Source: Adiantum capillus-veneris (lineage: Eukaryota; Streptophyta; Polypodiopsida; Polypodiales; Pteridaceae). From it: a DNA stretch of 64,000 nucleotides. The DNA is taken from positions 117,684,043 to 117,748,042 of the forward strand of contig CM043960.1 in the NCBI GenBank assembly GCA_014529385.2, read 5' to 3'. Under the pieces are notes generated by a model. That model worked only from the letters and a program-made list of their open reading frames with translations. It made no database searches and was not told the origin of the DNA. The translations under genes were made by a program, and so were the position numbers. This document shows positions 63,574 through 64,000 of the stretch, piece by piece (position 1 is the stretch's first letter; the number at the start of each line of letters is the position of its first letter).

Positions 63574-64000
63574 ACGTGCCACCTTCCCCCCTTTTTCCCT
63601 GGAAGCCACTAAAAGCACCTTTCGAGATTCGGATCAAAAAAATGAACCACAAATCGTGACTACATAGTAGTAAAGTTGAAACATTGAAACTTGAGCTAGA
63701 TAGAACACTCAATACAAGATCAAACAACCCAAAACCCAAAAGCTCATTACCTAGCTAGATTATGCTTTGCAGGATCAACCTCATTACTTGTGAATGCCCA
63801 CAGAGGTTTTTGCGCTAAGTCAATCCACTGTGAAGGATCACGTGCAAAAAAATCGGTGAGCAATATTCTTTATTAAAAAGAAAAGCTTCCCTGCTTCGCT
63901 TGTGTCTCCTCTCCCAGGCATTCATTGCACGAGATCTCATAGTCACCCTGGTTGGCTCCAACCCTCTCAATCTCCTTTGCTACACATGCCCTCTGCTTTC
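62677..64000. other. No recognisable gene; (CT)n at 63530-63571
   Basis: A CT microsatellite and short frames without similarity. Confidence 0.5.

Overview
This is a gene-poor, transposon-packed stretch of a nuclear plant genome. The evidence is Ty3/gypsy, Ty1/copia and LINE polyproteins of plant type, a hAT transposase with BED and DUF659-like regions, plant-like TATA boxes, and very long GA, GT and C tracts. A large-genome land plant (fern, other non-flowering plant, or a repeat-rich seed plant) would fit; the sequence alone does not fix the species. I see no convincing single-copy host gene, tRNA or rRNA.

Layout. 1-9148: 3' part of a Ty3/gypsy element (copy A, + strand) with an intact 2144-codon pol-type ORF, an extra downstream ORF, polypurine tract and 3' LTR. 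9453-11672: an unrecognised acidic ORF (- strand) broken by two stops. 11.7-16.9 kb: little recognisable apart from a GA tract. About 16937-25230: a hAT-type DNA transposon (copy 1) carrying an atypical kinase gene and a RING-like gene on the + strand, convergent with a hAT transposase on the - strand. 25.2-26.3 kb: remnant of another LTR element. 26587-49218: a second, older gypsy element (copy B, - strand), interrupted by a second copy of the cargo hAT element (28903-37271, with TIRs and a near-perfect 8-bp target duplication) and by a 1.8-kb element with perfect 19-bp TIRs (37741-39529). 49.3-53.6 kb: a LINE (ORF1, endonuclease-RT). 54.4-56.6 kb: a copia fragment with an internally duplicated LTR. 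58509-58968: a 460-bp MITE with 5-bp target duplication. The rest is AT-rich sequence with microsatellites.

The exciting system is the cargo hAT element. Two clearly diverged copies keep one plan: TIR, GC-rich subterminal repeats, TATA box, an array of RNA-like hairpins, kinase, RING-like gene, then the transposase facing them with its own hairpin array, TATA box and subterminal repeats. In the hairpin arrays the loop is conserved while the stems change, often with compensating bases and with G.U pairs that work only on the strand transcribed toward the downstream gene. Kinase side: loop close to GTCGGTAACGCGGCTAA in copy 2 and GGTTGCAATTGCGGCTAGG in copy 1. Transposase side: loop close to GTTCTTTTTTGGACTGG or GTCCTTTTTTGGGCCGG. 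Conserved loops on changing stems are the opposite of a microRNA precursor and suggest a bound protein or RNA-level function.

How the genes may work together (inference): the transposase mobilises the element by its TIR and subterminal repeats; the co-oriented kinase and RING-like genes are long-term passengers or accessory factors. In copy 1 both passengers are open, but the transposase frame has one stop. Copy 2 is decayed in all three genes.
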